Assembly (NCBI GenBank): GCA_028288765.1
Contig: JAQGHQ010000234.1
Location: 1-33,603 of the forward strand
Origin: Gemmataceae bacterium
GTDB lineage: Bacteria > Planctomycetota > Planctomycetia > Gemmatales > Gemmataceae
DNA length: 33,603 nt
Direction of reading: 5' to 3'
Notes under the pieces: model-generated
What the model was told of the DNA's origin: nothing
What the model saw: only the letters and a program-made list of their open reading frames with translations
Database searches by the model: none
Translations under genes and position numbers: made by a program
In this document: positions 25,724 to 33,603 of the stretch, piece by piece
Numbering within the stretch: position 1 is the stretch's first letter
Layout of the letters: each line of letters opens with the position of its first letter

Positions 25724-28700
25724 TTAGCCGGGCGAGCGTTTTCGGCGGGGCAACCGTACCGGAATGCCGCCTGCGGCGAGCCGGAGGTCGTTACATCGGG
25801 TGATGTTCACGGCTTCGGTCACCCCCAAGTCGAGGAGCGTCTCGAACAGTTCCATACCGCGTCGGCGGTAGTCGCCCCCGCTACGTTGGAGGCGTAAGGA
25901 GATGTCGATCAGCGCGGGGCTGGCCATGTAGAGCCTGTGCTGGACGGATTGAAGTTCGGCACCCAGCCGCCGCACCGCTTCCTCGCCGATCCGGCATACC
26001 AACTCCACATCAACGACGAAGGCATCCAAGAGGTGATCGAAGAACGCCTCGTCCACCCCTGACCGGACGAGAACATCGGGATGCGCCTCGACCTGTCGGA
26101 GCAGCCGTAGCATGGGCTCGTCGAGCGGAAGTTCATCCCGTGTCCGGTAGACCGTCATCGCAGCATACGCGATCCGCTCGGCCGACCGGGGTATCAGCCG
26201 GCACAGCACCTCGGCCGCGCGAGCGCGACACGCCGGTTCCTCCCACAAGTGCGCGGCTGCGAACGCGACGCCCACCGACACCCACTCGTGACCGGGGTTC
26301 GTCGACTCGGCAAGGGCAGCTTCGACTTGTTGGCTCGCCCAGAGGTCCTCCGATTGCTGGAGGTGACGCAGACAGACGAGTTCGCCGAAAGCCTGCGACC
26401 CGCGATCCGCCCCCCACTCCCGGACCATTCCATATGCCCTCTGGCGCCCATCCTCGGAGAGAAGTTGCGAGACGCGTGCCAGGAGACGTACGCCGAGCTG
26501 ACACCTCGTCACGTCCGGGAACCGCTCGAACAGGCGGTCCAGAAACGCCCGCGCCTGATCCCGGTCCGAGCAGCAGCACACGTCCCCCAAGTACAGGCAC
26601 ATCGCCCGCCAGTTGGTCAGGCCCTCTTCCCGCTCAACGTGATCCCGCAGCATTCCCAGCCAGAGGTCGGCGGCGTGGGGCCGGCGGCAGAGATACCCCC
26701 GGGTTAGGGCGGACAACACCGGGAACCGTCCGTGCGGGAGGGTGACTGTCCCACCGTACTGCCACAGGATCGAGGCCGGCCTCCGCGAGTCGTCTCGTTC
26801 GCCCCGTTCGTCTTCGTCGCGGTCGTTGTCCGGCCACGCGGCCAGTCGCCACCGATGCAACAACTCACACGCCGCGTCGGGCAACCCGTCCGCCCGCCCC
26901 AAGTCGTCGAGGGAGAACGCGACCGTTTCCCGAAACTCCTGGCCGGTAAAGCCGCGGGCATCCAGTTGCCGAACGAGGGCGATGACCTCCGAGACGGGGC
27001 GTTTGGCGGCCACAAGGCCGCGGATGCCATGGGCGGCCGGGCGTTCCTGAGCGCCAGGGCGCAGCCGTTCCAGGACGGCCACCGCCCGGTCCGGGTGGCC
27101 CTTGGCGAACTCCTCGAACTCCCGGGAGAGCTGGACGCTCCCGCCGACCATCCAGTCATTCGGGTGGTGCCCCTCCGTCGAATCGGGGAGCTCGTCGAAC
27201 AGGGCAATAATCTCGGCGTCCGCCAGGCCGTCCATCTCGGTGTGCGAGACGGGACTACCGATGAGTTGCATCCCGGTCCAAGTGTGGGACCGGGCCGTCT
27301 GGACGTAGGCCGGCAATGAGGACCGCTCGGCCTCGATCTCACGCCGCACCTCATCCGGGAGACGCTCGACGGGCAGCGCGGTTAGCAAGCGGAACCGGCG
27401 CCCCCTGGTGTAAACGTCATCCGGACCCCGCTCCTCCCCTCCACCCTCCCGGTACAATTCCCAGCCGCGAATGGCCGCGGTCAGGCGACCCATCTGATCT
27501 TCCGTCAAGTGCGGGGCAAGTGCCGCGACTAACTCGACGGAGTCGCCCTGATCGTCATTCAGGCCGCCCAGCCAGAAGCGTCTCGGGTCGGCCGTCAGGT
27601 ACTCGAGGGCGAAGGTCGGGTGCGAGGGGGCGATCTCCCGGACCCCGCGGCACAGTAGCCGCTGAAGCAGGTTCGAGTCCGGGTTGTCGGCCTCCCGCAA
27701 TAGGGCGCAGAACTCCTCGGGCTGGGTTCGGGCCAGTTCCCGGATCGCCGCGTCAATGGCCAGGAAGAACTGGTCGGGGGAATCGAGGGCGACGTACTCC
27801 CGACGATCGAGTCGGGCAAACCTAAGATGGTCGTCGGCGTACCGGACCACGTAGTCGGAGGGCGTGTTCCCCAGGTGGATCGCGAGCTCCCGGAGTGCCG
27901 GCCAGAGCCGCCGCGCGAACTCCACCGGGACCCGCTCCGCCAACTTGCCAACGTCGTGCCACTGGCCGTGACTATCGAGGAGCATTCGGAGCCGGCCCGC
28001 GTGGTCGTCGCCCCCGTCACTCGCCGACATCACAGCCCGGCGGCAGGCCGCATCGAGCCACGCGGCCACCAATCTTACGGCGAGGGTCGGTTCACTGGTC
28101 GCAACCGTCTGGGCGAGTTGCCACATGCCCCCTTGCTCGATGGCCGTGCGCTCGGCGATGGCGACGGCCAGTCCGACCGCGCTCTCATTCCACTCGTTGA
28201 GGTAGGTGAGCGTCCGCCAGGCCAGCAAGAGCTTGGATTCGTCCGGCAGCCAGTGTTCCTGCATCAGCCGAAGGCACCGGCCGCGGTCGAACCCGAACGC
28301 CGCGACTAGAACCCATACCACGTCCCCCGCCTCCAGGAAGGGCTTCCGCATCTCGGCCGATAACTGCGTGCCGGCGAACAGATCGAACCACACCTTCTTC
28401 CCGGAGATGGCCGTGAGGACCTTGCGCCGCCACGACCCATCGTGCAGGGCCGCGACCAGCCTCGCCTGCTCCCAGTCGGTCGGGAGCGGCTGTTCCAACT
28501 GGGACAGAAAGTCGATGAGCAGGTGCCTGACGTGACGGCGGAGGGTCGGCCGGTTCCAGAGGATGTTGAACTCCCGGGCGTAGACCGCCGGGTTCGCCCG
28601 TCGGAGGTAGTTCAGGGTCATCCACAGGGTCGGCCGCACGAACAGTCCGTCCTGGCGGACGAGGACGTAGGAAGCGAGCGATGCGTTGTCCCGCGAGAAC

Positions 28701-30745
28701 GTCTTCGCCCGGACGAACTCGAAGAGAGACTGGTGCCGGAACCCGACCCGGAACCCGTCCTCGGTCAGGCACAGGACGTCGGCCGCGATGAGACCCTCGA
28801 CCGTGGCCCAGCGGTCGTCGAACCGGCCGCGGTCGGTCCACAACTCCTCTTGTTCCGCCAACTGCCCGGTCAAATCCTGGAGGAGTTCGGCCCGGCCGCC
28901 GCCCGGCGAGACGACCCGCTCCTGCCAGAGGTCGTTGAACAGCTGCTGGTAAGTGGTGAAGACCGGCTGTTCGCCCGACCCAAGGAGGCGGTTGAGGAAC
29001 AAGGAAAGATGATAGGGAACCCGCAGCAGTGTCTTTGCATCGTCGGGCCAGCCAGTTCCGTCGATGTCACGCTCAGCCAGAACCTCGGACACCTGCTCCC
29101 AGGTCGGGGGCTGTAATCGGATCTCGTTCGCGCCGAGCCGGTTGAGCCGCCCGTCATGTTGGTACTCGAACTCGCGGCACGAGCAAACGACGTGAACGCC
29201 CGGCTGCCCGGCTAGTCCGTGAATCAGGTTCAGCAGGACATGCAGGCGATCGGACTTCAGGTCGGCCAGGTCGGCCAAGGCGTCAAGCTGGTCGAGCAAT
29301 ACGACGACGGGCTCGACATCGGCAACGGCGAGTACCGCCTGGTCGGTCGGAGCCGGGAGGGTGAGTCGTTCCGCCAGCTTGGCGGGTGAGTCGATGGATC
29401 TCCATAACTGATCCGCTTTGATGGCAAGAACGGAGAATCCTCCTGCCACCAACTGCTGTCCCAGTCTGGCAAGAAAAGCCGACTTTCCGCTCCCTGGCGG
29501 GCCTAGCACCACACTCACAGAGTCTCGTTCCGAGGTAATGCGTCCGGCCAGTACCCTCAGCTCGGGCCGGTCCAGCCACCGGCCTCCGGAGACAGTGGTG
29601 GGCCACCGGAGTAAATCGGTCGACGCACGGGCGAACGGGGACTTGAGTTCGCCCGGAGCGACGGTTGCAGGGATTTTGAGGCGGCCCCGTCTCTCCGACC
29701 CGACGGCGGGCGTCAGGAGCGGCAGTAAAGGAGGCGGACTGTACCCGAGCCAAATGCTGGTTTCAGGTGCGTCAGTGAGAGACTCGACAATAACTGCCTT
29801 GGCACCACCCTCGGCCCCGCCACCGGCCCCCGGAGGGGGCGGGCCGGCACCTCCCTGGGGCAGAGTGGTGGATGCCCGGGGAGGACGGCGGGCCGGCACC
29901 GGCCACGCCCGCGTGATCCACTGGACTGTGAAGCTGGCCGCCACGGCCGCGGCGTACCGCTTCCACGTGTCCCGCTCCTCCTTGTTCCCCTCAAGCGGTA
30001 CACTTTCCAATCCCGTTTCCGCGCCGACCCTCGGCATGTCGGAAATCCCGCGCACCATCAAGAAGCCGACCCGCTGGCCGCCCGCTCTGGCCGACTCGAT
30101 CGCTGACGCGGCACCCGCCCCCTCCATCTCGACTGCGAGGAGCCTCGGCCAGCCCGCCCGAACCTGCGCGAAAAAGGCGTTGTCCGCATTATCGACCACC
30201 TTGTTGCCCGAAGCGATAGGACCGGTAATCAGCTTGGGCACTCCGTCGAACCCCGAGGGGCGAAGTTGGCAATCAACCGTCGTCCACGTCTGGTCCCGGG
30301 CATGAAGTGTCACCGAGCTTCTGAGGAGACCCTCATCCACCTGGTAAGTGAAGTCATGCCGCGGCTGGAACTCGCCCGCGATCTTTCCGTACTCATAATC
30401 GTAGATCACGCTCGAGATCGCCACGTCCCCCCTGGTCAGCCCGTCGAGGGGGAACCCCCCTGCGATCCCAACGAGGAGGACGTATCGCGGCTTGAACCGA
30501 CTCACCGTCGTGGAAACGGCGTTCGCCATTCGCGTGTGCCCGGGCAAGATGGTGGCCGCGACGACGAGTTGGAACGCCTGTCCCCAAGCGTCCGAGAGTT
30601 CGCCCGTGACCCACCCGTACTGGTTCGGCTGCCGTTGTGAGCCGGGATCGTGGCGGAGTCTACACCCCTGCCGCTCGAGCCGCGTCGTCACGGCCGTATA
30701 CTCTTCCGCAATGACCGTGATGATGGCGATATCTGCTTTTGGCAT
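25724..30745 (-). CDS. PNP-fold effector fused to STAND-like ATPase
   Basis: A 1673-residue protein. Residues 1 to about 280 are a nucleoside phosphorylase/MTA-SAH nucleosidase fold: AIITVIAEEYTAV at the N-terminus, GGFPLDGLTRGDVAI, VEMEG at 205-209 and RGISDMP with the candidate catalytic D236. A proline/glycine-rich linker follows (about 285-310). The P-loop NTPase has Walker A GPPGSGKS at 415-422 and a Walker B-like LLDQLD with D485 and D488. The remaining roughly 1000 residues are mostly helical, as in STAND sensors with TPR- or HEAT-like repeats. In known bacterial immune proteins, PNP domains act as effectors, some cleaving ATP. The likely model is that ligand sensing by the C-terminus drives ATPase oligomerisation and activates nucleotide or nucleoside hydrolysis. 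It is encoded opposite to the helicase operon and probably acts alone. Start: ATG at 30745, no Shine-Dalgarno. Confidence 0.88.
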   Translation of the reverse strand: MPKADIAIITVIAEEYTAVTTRLERQGCRLRHDPGSQRQPNQYGWVTGELSDAWGQAFQLVVAATILPGHTRMANAVSTTVSRFKPRYVLLVGIAGGFPLDGLTRGDVAISSVIYDYEYGKIAGEFQPRHDFTYQVDEGLLRSSVTLHARDQTWTTVDCQLRPSGFDGVPKLITGPIASGNKVVDNADNAFFAQVRAGWPRLLAVEMEGAGAASAIESARAGGQRVGFLMVRGISDMPRVGAETGLESVPLEGNKEERDTWKRYAAAVAASFTVQWITRAWPVPARRPPRASTTLPQGGAGPPPPGAGGGAEGGAKAVIVESLTDAPETSIWLGYSPPPLLPLLTPAVGSERRGRLKIPATVAPGELKSPFARASTDLLRWPTTVSGGRWLDRPELRVLAGRITSERDSVSVVLGPPGSGKSAFLARLGQQLVAGGFSVLAIKADQLWRSIDSPAKLAERLTLPAPTDQAVLAVADVEPVVVLLDQLDALADLADLKSDRLHVLLNLIHGLAGQPGVHVVCSCREFEYQHDGRLNRLGANEIRLQPPTWEQVSEVLAERDIDGTGWPDDAKTLLRVPYHLSLFLNRLLGSGEQPVFTTYQQLFNDLWQERVVSPGGGRAELLQDLTGQLAEQEELWTDRGRFDDRWATVEGLIAADVLCLTEDGFRVGFRHQSLFEFVRAKTFSRDNASLASYVLVRQDGLFVRPTLWMTLNYLRRANPAVYAREFNILWNRPTLRRHVRHLLIDFLSQLEQPLPTDWEQARLVAALHDGSWRRKVLTAISGKKVWFDLFAGTQLSAEMRKPFLEAGDVVWVLVAAFGFDRGRCLRLMQEHWLPDESKLLLAWRTLTYLNEWNESAVGLAVAIAERTAIEQGGMWQLAQTVATSEPTLAVRLVAAWLDAACRRAVMSASDGGDDHAGRLRMLLDSHGQWHDVGKLAERVPVEFARRLWPALRELAIHLGNTPSDYVVRYADDHLRFARLDRREYVALDSPDQFFLAIDAAIRELARTQPEEFCALLREADNPDSNLLQRLLCRGVREIAPSHPTFALEYLTADPRRFWLGGLNDDQGDSVELVAALAPHLTEDQMGRLTAAIRGWELYREGGGEERGPDDVYTRGRRFRLLTALPVERLPDEVRREIEAERSSLPAYVQTARSHTWTGMQLIGSPVSHTEMDGLADAEIIALFDELPDSTEGHHPNDWMVGGSVQLSREFEEFAKGHPDRAVAVLERLRPGAQERPAAHGIRGLVAAKRPVSEVIALVRQLDARGFTGQEFRETVAFSLDDLGRADGLPDAACELLHRWRLAAWPDNDRDEDERGERDDSRRPASILWQYGGTVTLPHGRFPVLSALTRGYLCRRPHAADLWLGMLRDHVEREEGLTNWRAMCLYLGDVCCCSDRDQARAFLDRLFERFPDVTRCQLGVRLLARVSQLLSEDGRQRAYGMVREWGADRGSQAFGELVCLRHLQQSEDLWASQQVEAALAESTNPGHEWVSVGVAFAAAHLWEEPACRARAAEVLCRLIPRSAERIAYAAMTVYRTRDELPLDEPMLRLLRQVEAHPDVLVRSGVDEAFFDHLLDAFVVDVELVCRIGEEAVRRLGAELQSVQHRLYMASPALIDISLRLQRSGGDYRRRGMELFETLLDLGVTEAVNITRCNDLRLAAGGIPVRLPRRKRSPG

Positions 30746-30821
30746 CGAGCGCTCGTCGCGTCACTGACGCAGGGAGTCGAGAAGGGACGCCTGGGGCGGT
30801 GAAGAAGAACTCTCTCAAGCG

Positions 30822-30831
30822 CTCTCGAGAG
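30822..30831. promoter_or_regulatory. 10-bp perfect palindrome, operator candidate
   Basis: CTCTCGAGAG lies 77 nt upstream of the PNP-STAND start, just downstream of the candidate -10 box on the minus strand. The position suits a repressor site, but a 10-bp palindrome can occur by chance. Confidence 0.25.
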
Positions 30832-30856
30832 GCCTTTCTTGCCCACTCAAGAGTCT

Positions 30857-30884
30857 ACTATACTGGTGGACGCCCGCCCACGAA
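30857..30884 (-). promoter_or_regulatory. Candidate promoter for the PNP-STAND gene
   Basis: On the minus strand TTCGTG (30879-30884) and TATAGT (30857-30862) are separated by 16 nt, about 110 nt upstream of the start codon. The -10 box matches 5/6 of the sigma-70 consensus; the -35 box is poor. Confidence 0.3.
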
Positions 30885-31036
30885 TGTCGGCCATTGCGCA
30901 TGCTACGAGACGATCTCTGCTGGATGCATCAGAGGGCCTCTTAACTCGCCTGATGCCAATCCTGGCGGCCGTCGTGGGGTAGCATGGGGGCAGGGCAGGC
31001 CCCCCCACACGGCATCGCCCACGGATGAGCGGACGG

Positions 31037-31091
31037 CCGGCCGGACGGCGGGCGAATTTCTCCGCGCCGGCGTCACCCGCCGTCCGGCCGG
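31037..31091. repeat. 16-bp perfect inverted repeat
   Basis: CCGGCCGGACGGCGGG at 31037-31052 pairs perfectly with 31076-31091 across a 23-nt loop. It would form a very stable hairpin between the HD gene (ending 31262) and the PNP-STAND gene. No T-run follows on the minus strand, so it is not a standard intrinsic terminator, though it could still impede read-through. Confidence 0.65.
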
Positions 31092-31261
31092 GATTCCCGT
31101 CGGGGCGTGTGTTTTTCGACTAGCTTGGCCCACGAGGCTTTTTGCCTCTCGCTCCAACTCCGTGCGGCATCGGACCGCGAAGAAGCTCACGCCAGCAGTC
31201 GTCGGAGTTAAGGCTACCGGATTATCCCCGGATTGAAGGCCCGCGTGGCGCAGCCGGCCCT

Positions 31262-32680
31262 CTACTTGGGGGGCTGAGCCCACAGGCGGACCTCGCCCCG
31301 GATCCGTTCGAGCTTGTCGGGCTTGATATCGCGGTCCACAAGGTACAGGCGCTGGATCGAGAAGACCTGGTTCGACAGGCTCTTGATGATCGAACCGGTG
31401 ATGTCCACGATCGACTGCGGCTCGCTGCGGCCCTTGCGGAACACCATGATGAGCTCTTCCCGTTCCTCCGGCTTGAGCTTCTCGGCGTCGGCCCGCGAGA
31501 ACAGGGAGCCCCGCTCCTCGAACTTGATCGGCTTCGGGCCGCACAGCAGGAACTGCCCGACGTTCAGCCGGTGCCGCTTGGCGAGATCCACAAGCCCATC
31601 CCGACACTTCTGCCGGAACACGGTGGCGGGGGTGTAGCTGTGGATCTTCTCCTCGACCCCGCCGACTTCCAGGAGAAGGCGGGGTGGGCAGCGTTCCACC
31701 AGACACGCCGCGAGCGTCTGGATGACGGGATCCTGGTCGTCTCGTGCCGCCCGGTAAATCACCCGGTCGACATAGTCGTCGGTGAATCCGCGGAGGTCCG
31801 CCCCGCCACAGATCTCGTTGATGTGGTTCCCGTCGCGGGCGAGGAGGTCGTTGTACCGGTCGGAGTCACGGACGCGCCGGAGCAGCTGCCGGCACGCCTC
31901 CTCGAATCCATAGGTCGTCTTGTGGTAGTACACGACGCGGTGCATGAACACCCGCGCTAGCAGGAAGTGCTCCGCCGCTGCTAGCGCCTTCTCGTCGACC
32001 CCTAGCATGCCGGTCGGGCTGATGCGGATGCTGTTCAACAGGTAGTTGAGGTCGATTTCGCCGTACGGCACGCCGGCGGCCCGGGCGTCGCGGAGCAGGT
32101 AGTCTAGCCGGTCCATGTCCAGGCTGCTGTGGATTAGCTTGCTAAGTTGCTGGTCGGCGCCCTCGAGCCGCGAGAACAAGGCGCCGATCTTTTGGGCCTG
32201 CTTCTTCCCGCCGAGCGCCTTGCAGATGTCGGCCTGCGATTGGATGATGTGGCGGCCGAGTTCCTCGTGGTCCGGGTACTCGTCGACCTGGCCGGATATC
32301 GTCTTCTTACCTGCGTTGGTGACCTCCTCCTCGGTAAGTGTCACGCTCCCAACCCTCTCCATCAGGTGCGAGTACGGGTAGTGGCCGATGTCGTGTAACA
32401 GGGCGGCCTGCCGCAGCTCGGCCTTCCGCTCCGTGTCGAGGCCGGAGTGGTCGAGGTTCCCGAGCACCCGGCACATGATGCGGAACACGCCCAAGCTGTG
32501 GGCGAACCGGCTGTGGGTGGCGTTCGGGTAAACGAGGTGGCCCATCCCGAGCTGCTTGAGCGAGCGGAGCCGCTGGAAGGTCGCGGTGTTCACGACCTTC
32601 CACTCGGCGTCGGTCAGGGCGATGTCGCCGTGGATGTTGTCGTTGACGACCCTGCCGGACGGGCTACGCGAGGAGGCCAT
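31262..32680 (-). CDS. HD-domain phosphohydrolase (dNTPase-like)
   Basis: A 472-residue HD-superfamily protein similar in outline to SAMHD1, bacterial dGTPases and Bacillus YwfO. The metal-binding set is complete: H61 in FAHSLG, H96-D97 in LLHDIGHYPYSH, and D190 in LDMDRLDYLLRD. The N-terminal FQRLRSLKQLG segment is also typical of this group. The expected reaction is hydrolysis of dNTPs to deoxynucleosides and triphosphate, but other substrates cannot be excluded. Its ATG at 32680 lies inside the end of the upstream YwgA-like gene (17-nt overlap), so the two are translationally coupled. In defence contexts dNTPases can starve phage replication; here that role is inferred from neighbourhood only. 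No regulatory domain is obvious in the C-terminal 230 residues. Confidence 0.9.
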   Translation of the reverse strand: MASSRSPSGRVVNDNIHGDIALTDAEWKVVNTATFQRLRSLKQLGMGHLVYPNATHSRFAHSLGVFRIMCRVLGNLDHSGLDTERKAELRQAALLHDIGHYPYSHLMERVGSVTLTEEEVTNAGKKTISGQVDEYPDHEELGRHIIQSQADICKALGGKKQAQKIGALFSRLEGADQQLSKLIHSSLDMDRLDYLLRDARAAGVPYGEIDLNYLLNSIRISPTGMLGVDEKALAAAEHFLLARVFMHRVVYYHKTTYGFEEACRQLLRRVRDSDRYNDLLARDGNHINEICGGADLRGFTDDYVDRVIYRAARDDQDPVIQTLAACLVERCPPRLLLEVGGVEEKIHSYTPATVFRQKCRDGLVDLAKRHRLNVGQFLLCGPKPIKFEERGSLFSRADAEKLKPEEREELIMVFRKGRSEPQSIVDITGSIIKSLSNQVFSIQRLYLVDRDIKPDKLERIRGEVRLWAQPPK

Positions 32681-33161
32681 GGGCCCGCAACTCCTTGACG
32701 GCGGACTTCACCTCGGCGGCGGAGAACTCTTTGTTGTTCCGCTTCAGGATTGTGGCCGTGCCCTCCGGGTCGCCCGGTTTGGCCTGGTCGGTCTTGAACA
32801 GGAACAGGGCGGAGGCCAGGAGCTCGAGGCGGCGGGCTTGGTCGGTTTTCGACTCCCCTTCCTGGTGCAAGAGCGAATGGAGGTTCCGGGCCCGGGTGGC
32901 CGACTCGTCGTCCAGCTTCCAGCCCCGCAGCTCCGCCTCGGCGTACTCCCCCTCATTCGCGATTCCGAATGCCCCGGAGGTCATGTCCGGCGAGTACGGT
33001 CCACGGATATACCAGCGGAAGCGGTAGCCCAGGTGGATGCCGGCGGCTTGCAGCAGGTACACGGCCTTCTGAAGGATCAGCCGGTCATGGAAGGTATTCA
33101 CGCTCAGCGGCACCTCGGCCGCCTCGAGGGATTTGGCCAGGAGGATTTGCTGACGGTCCAT
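32664..33161 (-). CDS. YwgA-like protein, partner of HD enzyme
   Basis: A 165-residue protein from the ATG at 33161 (MDRQQILLAKSLEAA). An in-frame ATG at 33203 would add 14 residues without improving the match. The central segment RLILQKAVYLLQ followed by FRWYIRGPYSPDM resembles YwgA of Bacillus and, more distantly, the Panacea/SocA antitoxin fold. The C-terminus is helical and lysine-rich. In Bacillus, as I recall, ywgA lies beside ywfO, an HD phosphohydrolase, so this overlapping pair looks like a conserved module. The family's molecular function is unknown to me. The partnership could be regulatory, for example an antitoxin-like inhibitor of the HD enzyme, but that is inference. Confidence 0.75.
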   Translation of the reverse strand: MDRQQILLAKSLEAAEVPLSVNTFHDRLILQKAVYLLQAAGIHLGYRFRWYIRGPYSPDMTSGAFGIANEGEYAEAELRGWKLDDESATRARNLHSLLHQEGESKTDQARRLELLASALFLFKTDQAKPGDPEGTATILKRNNKEFSAAEVKSAVKELRAHGLLA

Positions 33162-33476
33162 CTCATTCGCCCTTTGCCCGGCAACCCGTGCCTGAAGTAT
33201 CACTTTTCAATCGGACATCTTACCTCCCGGCTGAACCTTTTCCACGTCCGTAAGATTTCCGTTGCGGCTCACAGCACGGGTGGACACGACCCGCAACCTT
33301 CAGCCACCACGGCGGACAGCCGAGGCATGACCCTATTTGTCGGCGAGAGTCCCCCTCGCTCCGCGCGGCACGATCGACACAACGCGGTACCCGGACGTTG
33401 ACAACGATACCTGTGCCCGTCCAGTCCAAAAGTCGGTAGACGACCAACCCGGGCTTCACGCCGCGCACGGCTTGTT
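33162..33476. other. Spacer between YwgA-like gene and transposase
   Basis: This 315-nt stretch should contain the promoter of the leftward YwgA-HD pair and one end of the insertion element. I see no credible gene and could not identify the terminal inverted repeat with only one end of the element in view. Confidence 0.5.
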
Positions 33477-33603
33477 CTAGGTCCTGTTGACGATCGAAGT
33501 CCGTTTGAGTCGTTTGAGTCGGATGAAACCGAGGGCTAAGTGAATCACTCCGAGGAAGGTCTGTTTGAGTTTCTCGTACCGGGTGGCCACCCGGCGGAAC
33601 TGC
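33477..33603 (-). mobile_element. 3' end of an IS5-type transposase gene
   Basis: The last 41 residues of a DDE transposase are encoded, running off the right edge of the window. The segment FRRVATRYEKLKQTFLGVIH matches the C-terminal RRVATRYxKL block of IS5/IS427-type transposases, followed by a basic tail (RLKRLKRTS) and a TAG stop. The catalytic core and the element's far end lie outside the window. It marks a possible right boundary of the island. Confidence 0.8.

Larger units (their letters stand above)
30746..31261. other. Gene-free region upstream of PNP-STAND gene
   Basis: A 516-nt spacer between the HD gene end and the PNP-STAND start, both on the minus strand. I see no credible protein. 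It holds a 16-bp inverted repeat (separate entry), a 6-bp G/C hairpin (30986-30991 with 30999-31004), a 10-bp palindrome at 30822-30831 and a weak promoter candidate. Confidence 0.55.

Noticed and set aside
31240..31330. Possible tRNA: a GGCCCGCGTGGCGCAGCCGG-like 5' end with GTTCGAGC about 50 nt downstream.
   Set aside because: The segment before GTTCGAGC cannot pair with what follows to make a T-stem, no anticodon arm is visible, and it overlaps the 3' end of the HD gene.
33181..33192. Minus-strand GGCACGGGTTGC upstream of the YwgA-like gene, resembling a sigma-54 promoter.
   Set aside because: The spacing between the GG and GC elements is 2 nt too short for a sigma-54 site.

Overview
The window is GC-rich (about two thirds G+C by eye) and densely coded. 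Protein style points to a Gemmata-like planctomycete: a short sigma-like protein beside a MoxR ATPase, proline/alanine-rich linkers, and many starts with weak or absent Shine-Dalgarno sequences. The assignment rests on protein style only, since there is no rRNA or other marker gene. Almost every recognisable gene belongs to a family found in antiphage or genome-conflict systems, so I read the window as a defence island.

Layout. (1) 11-1452, minus: a MoxR-type AAA+ ATPase preceded by an 88-residue sigma-factor-like protein. (2) 1453-1894: a gene-free stretch with two long inverted repeats. (3) 1895-9073, plus: a complete type I restriction-modification operon, hsdR-hsdM-hsdS, followed 18 nt later by a protein that joins a probable HEPN RNase domain to paired CBS domains. 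(4) 9102-10700, minus: an RtcR-like sigma-54 activator with a CARF-like sensor domain, divergent from a DEDDh exonuclease gene (10948-11730, plus). (5) 11874-25268, plus: five tightly spaced genes. They are a 1046-residue unknown protein, a 611-residue repeat/coiled-coil protein, a lid-less Hsp70, a 304-residue unknown protein, and a 1947-residue DEAH helicase with a DUF1998-type cysteine cluster. (6) 25269-25723: a spacer with a transposase C-terminal remnant. (7) 25724-30745, minus: a 1673-residue protein joining a nucleoside-phosphorylase-fold domain to a STAND-like P-loop ATPase. (8) 30746-31261: a gene-free stretch with a 16-bp perfect inverted repeat. (9) 31262-33161, minus: a YwgA-like protein overlapping an HD phosphohydrolase. 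(10) 33477-33603, minus: the C-terminus of an IS5-type transposase running off the window.

How the genes may work together. The type I system would cut unmodified DNA, with the HEPN-CBS protein as a possible RNA-cleaving fail-safe. The five-gene Hsp70/helicase operon is the best candidate for an undescribed system. Its helicase recalls the giant DUF1998 helicase DruE of Druantia, but the chaperone, coiled-coil partner and two unknown proteins are not a partner set I recognise. The PNP-STAND protein looks like a self-contained sensor/effector that would attack a nucleotide or nucleoside on activation. The HD enzyme could deplete dNTPs. The RtcR-like regulator may switch one of these units on in response to a nucleotide or RNA-damage signal. 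All these functional links are inference; the domain assignments come from motifs read in the sequence.
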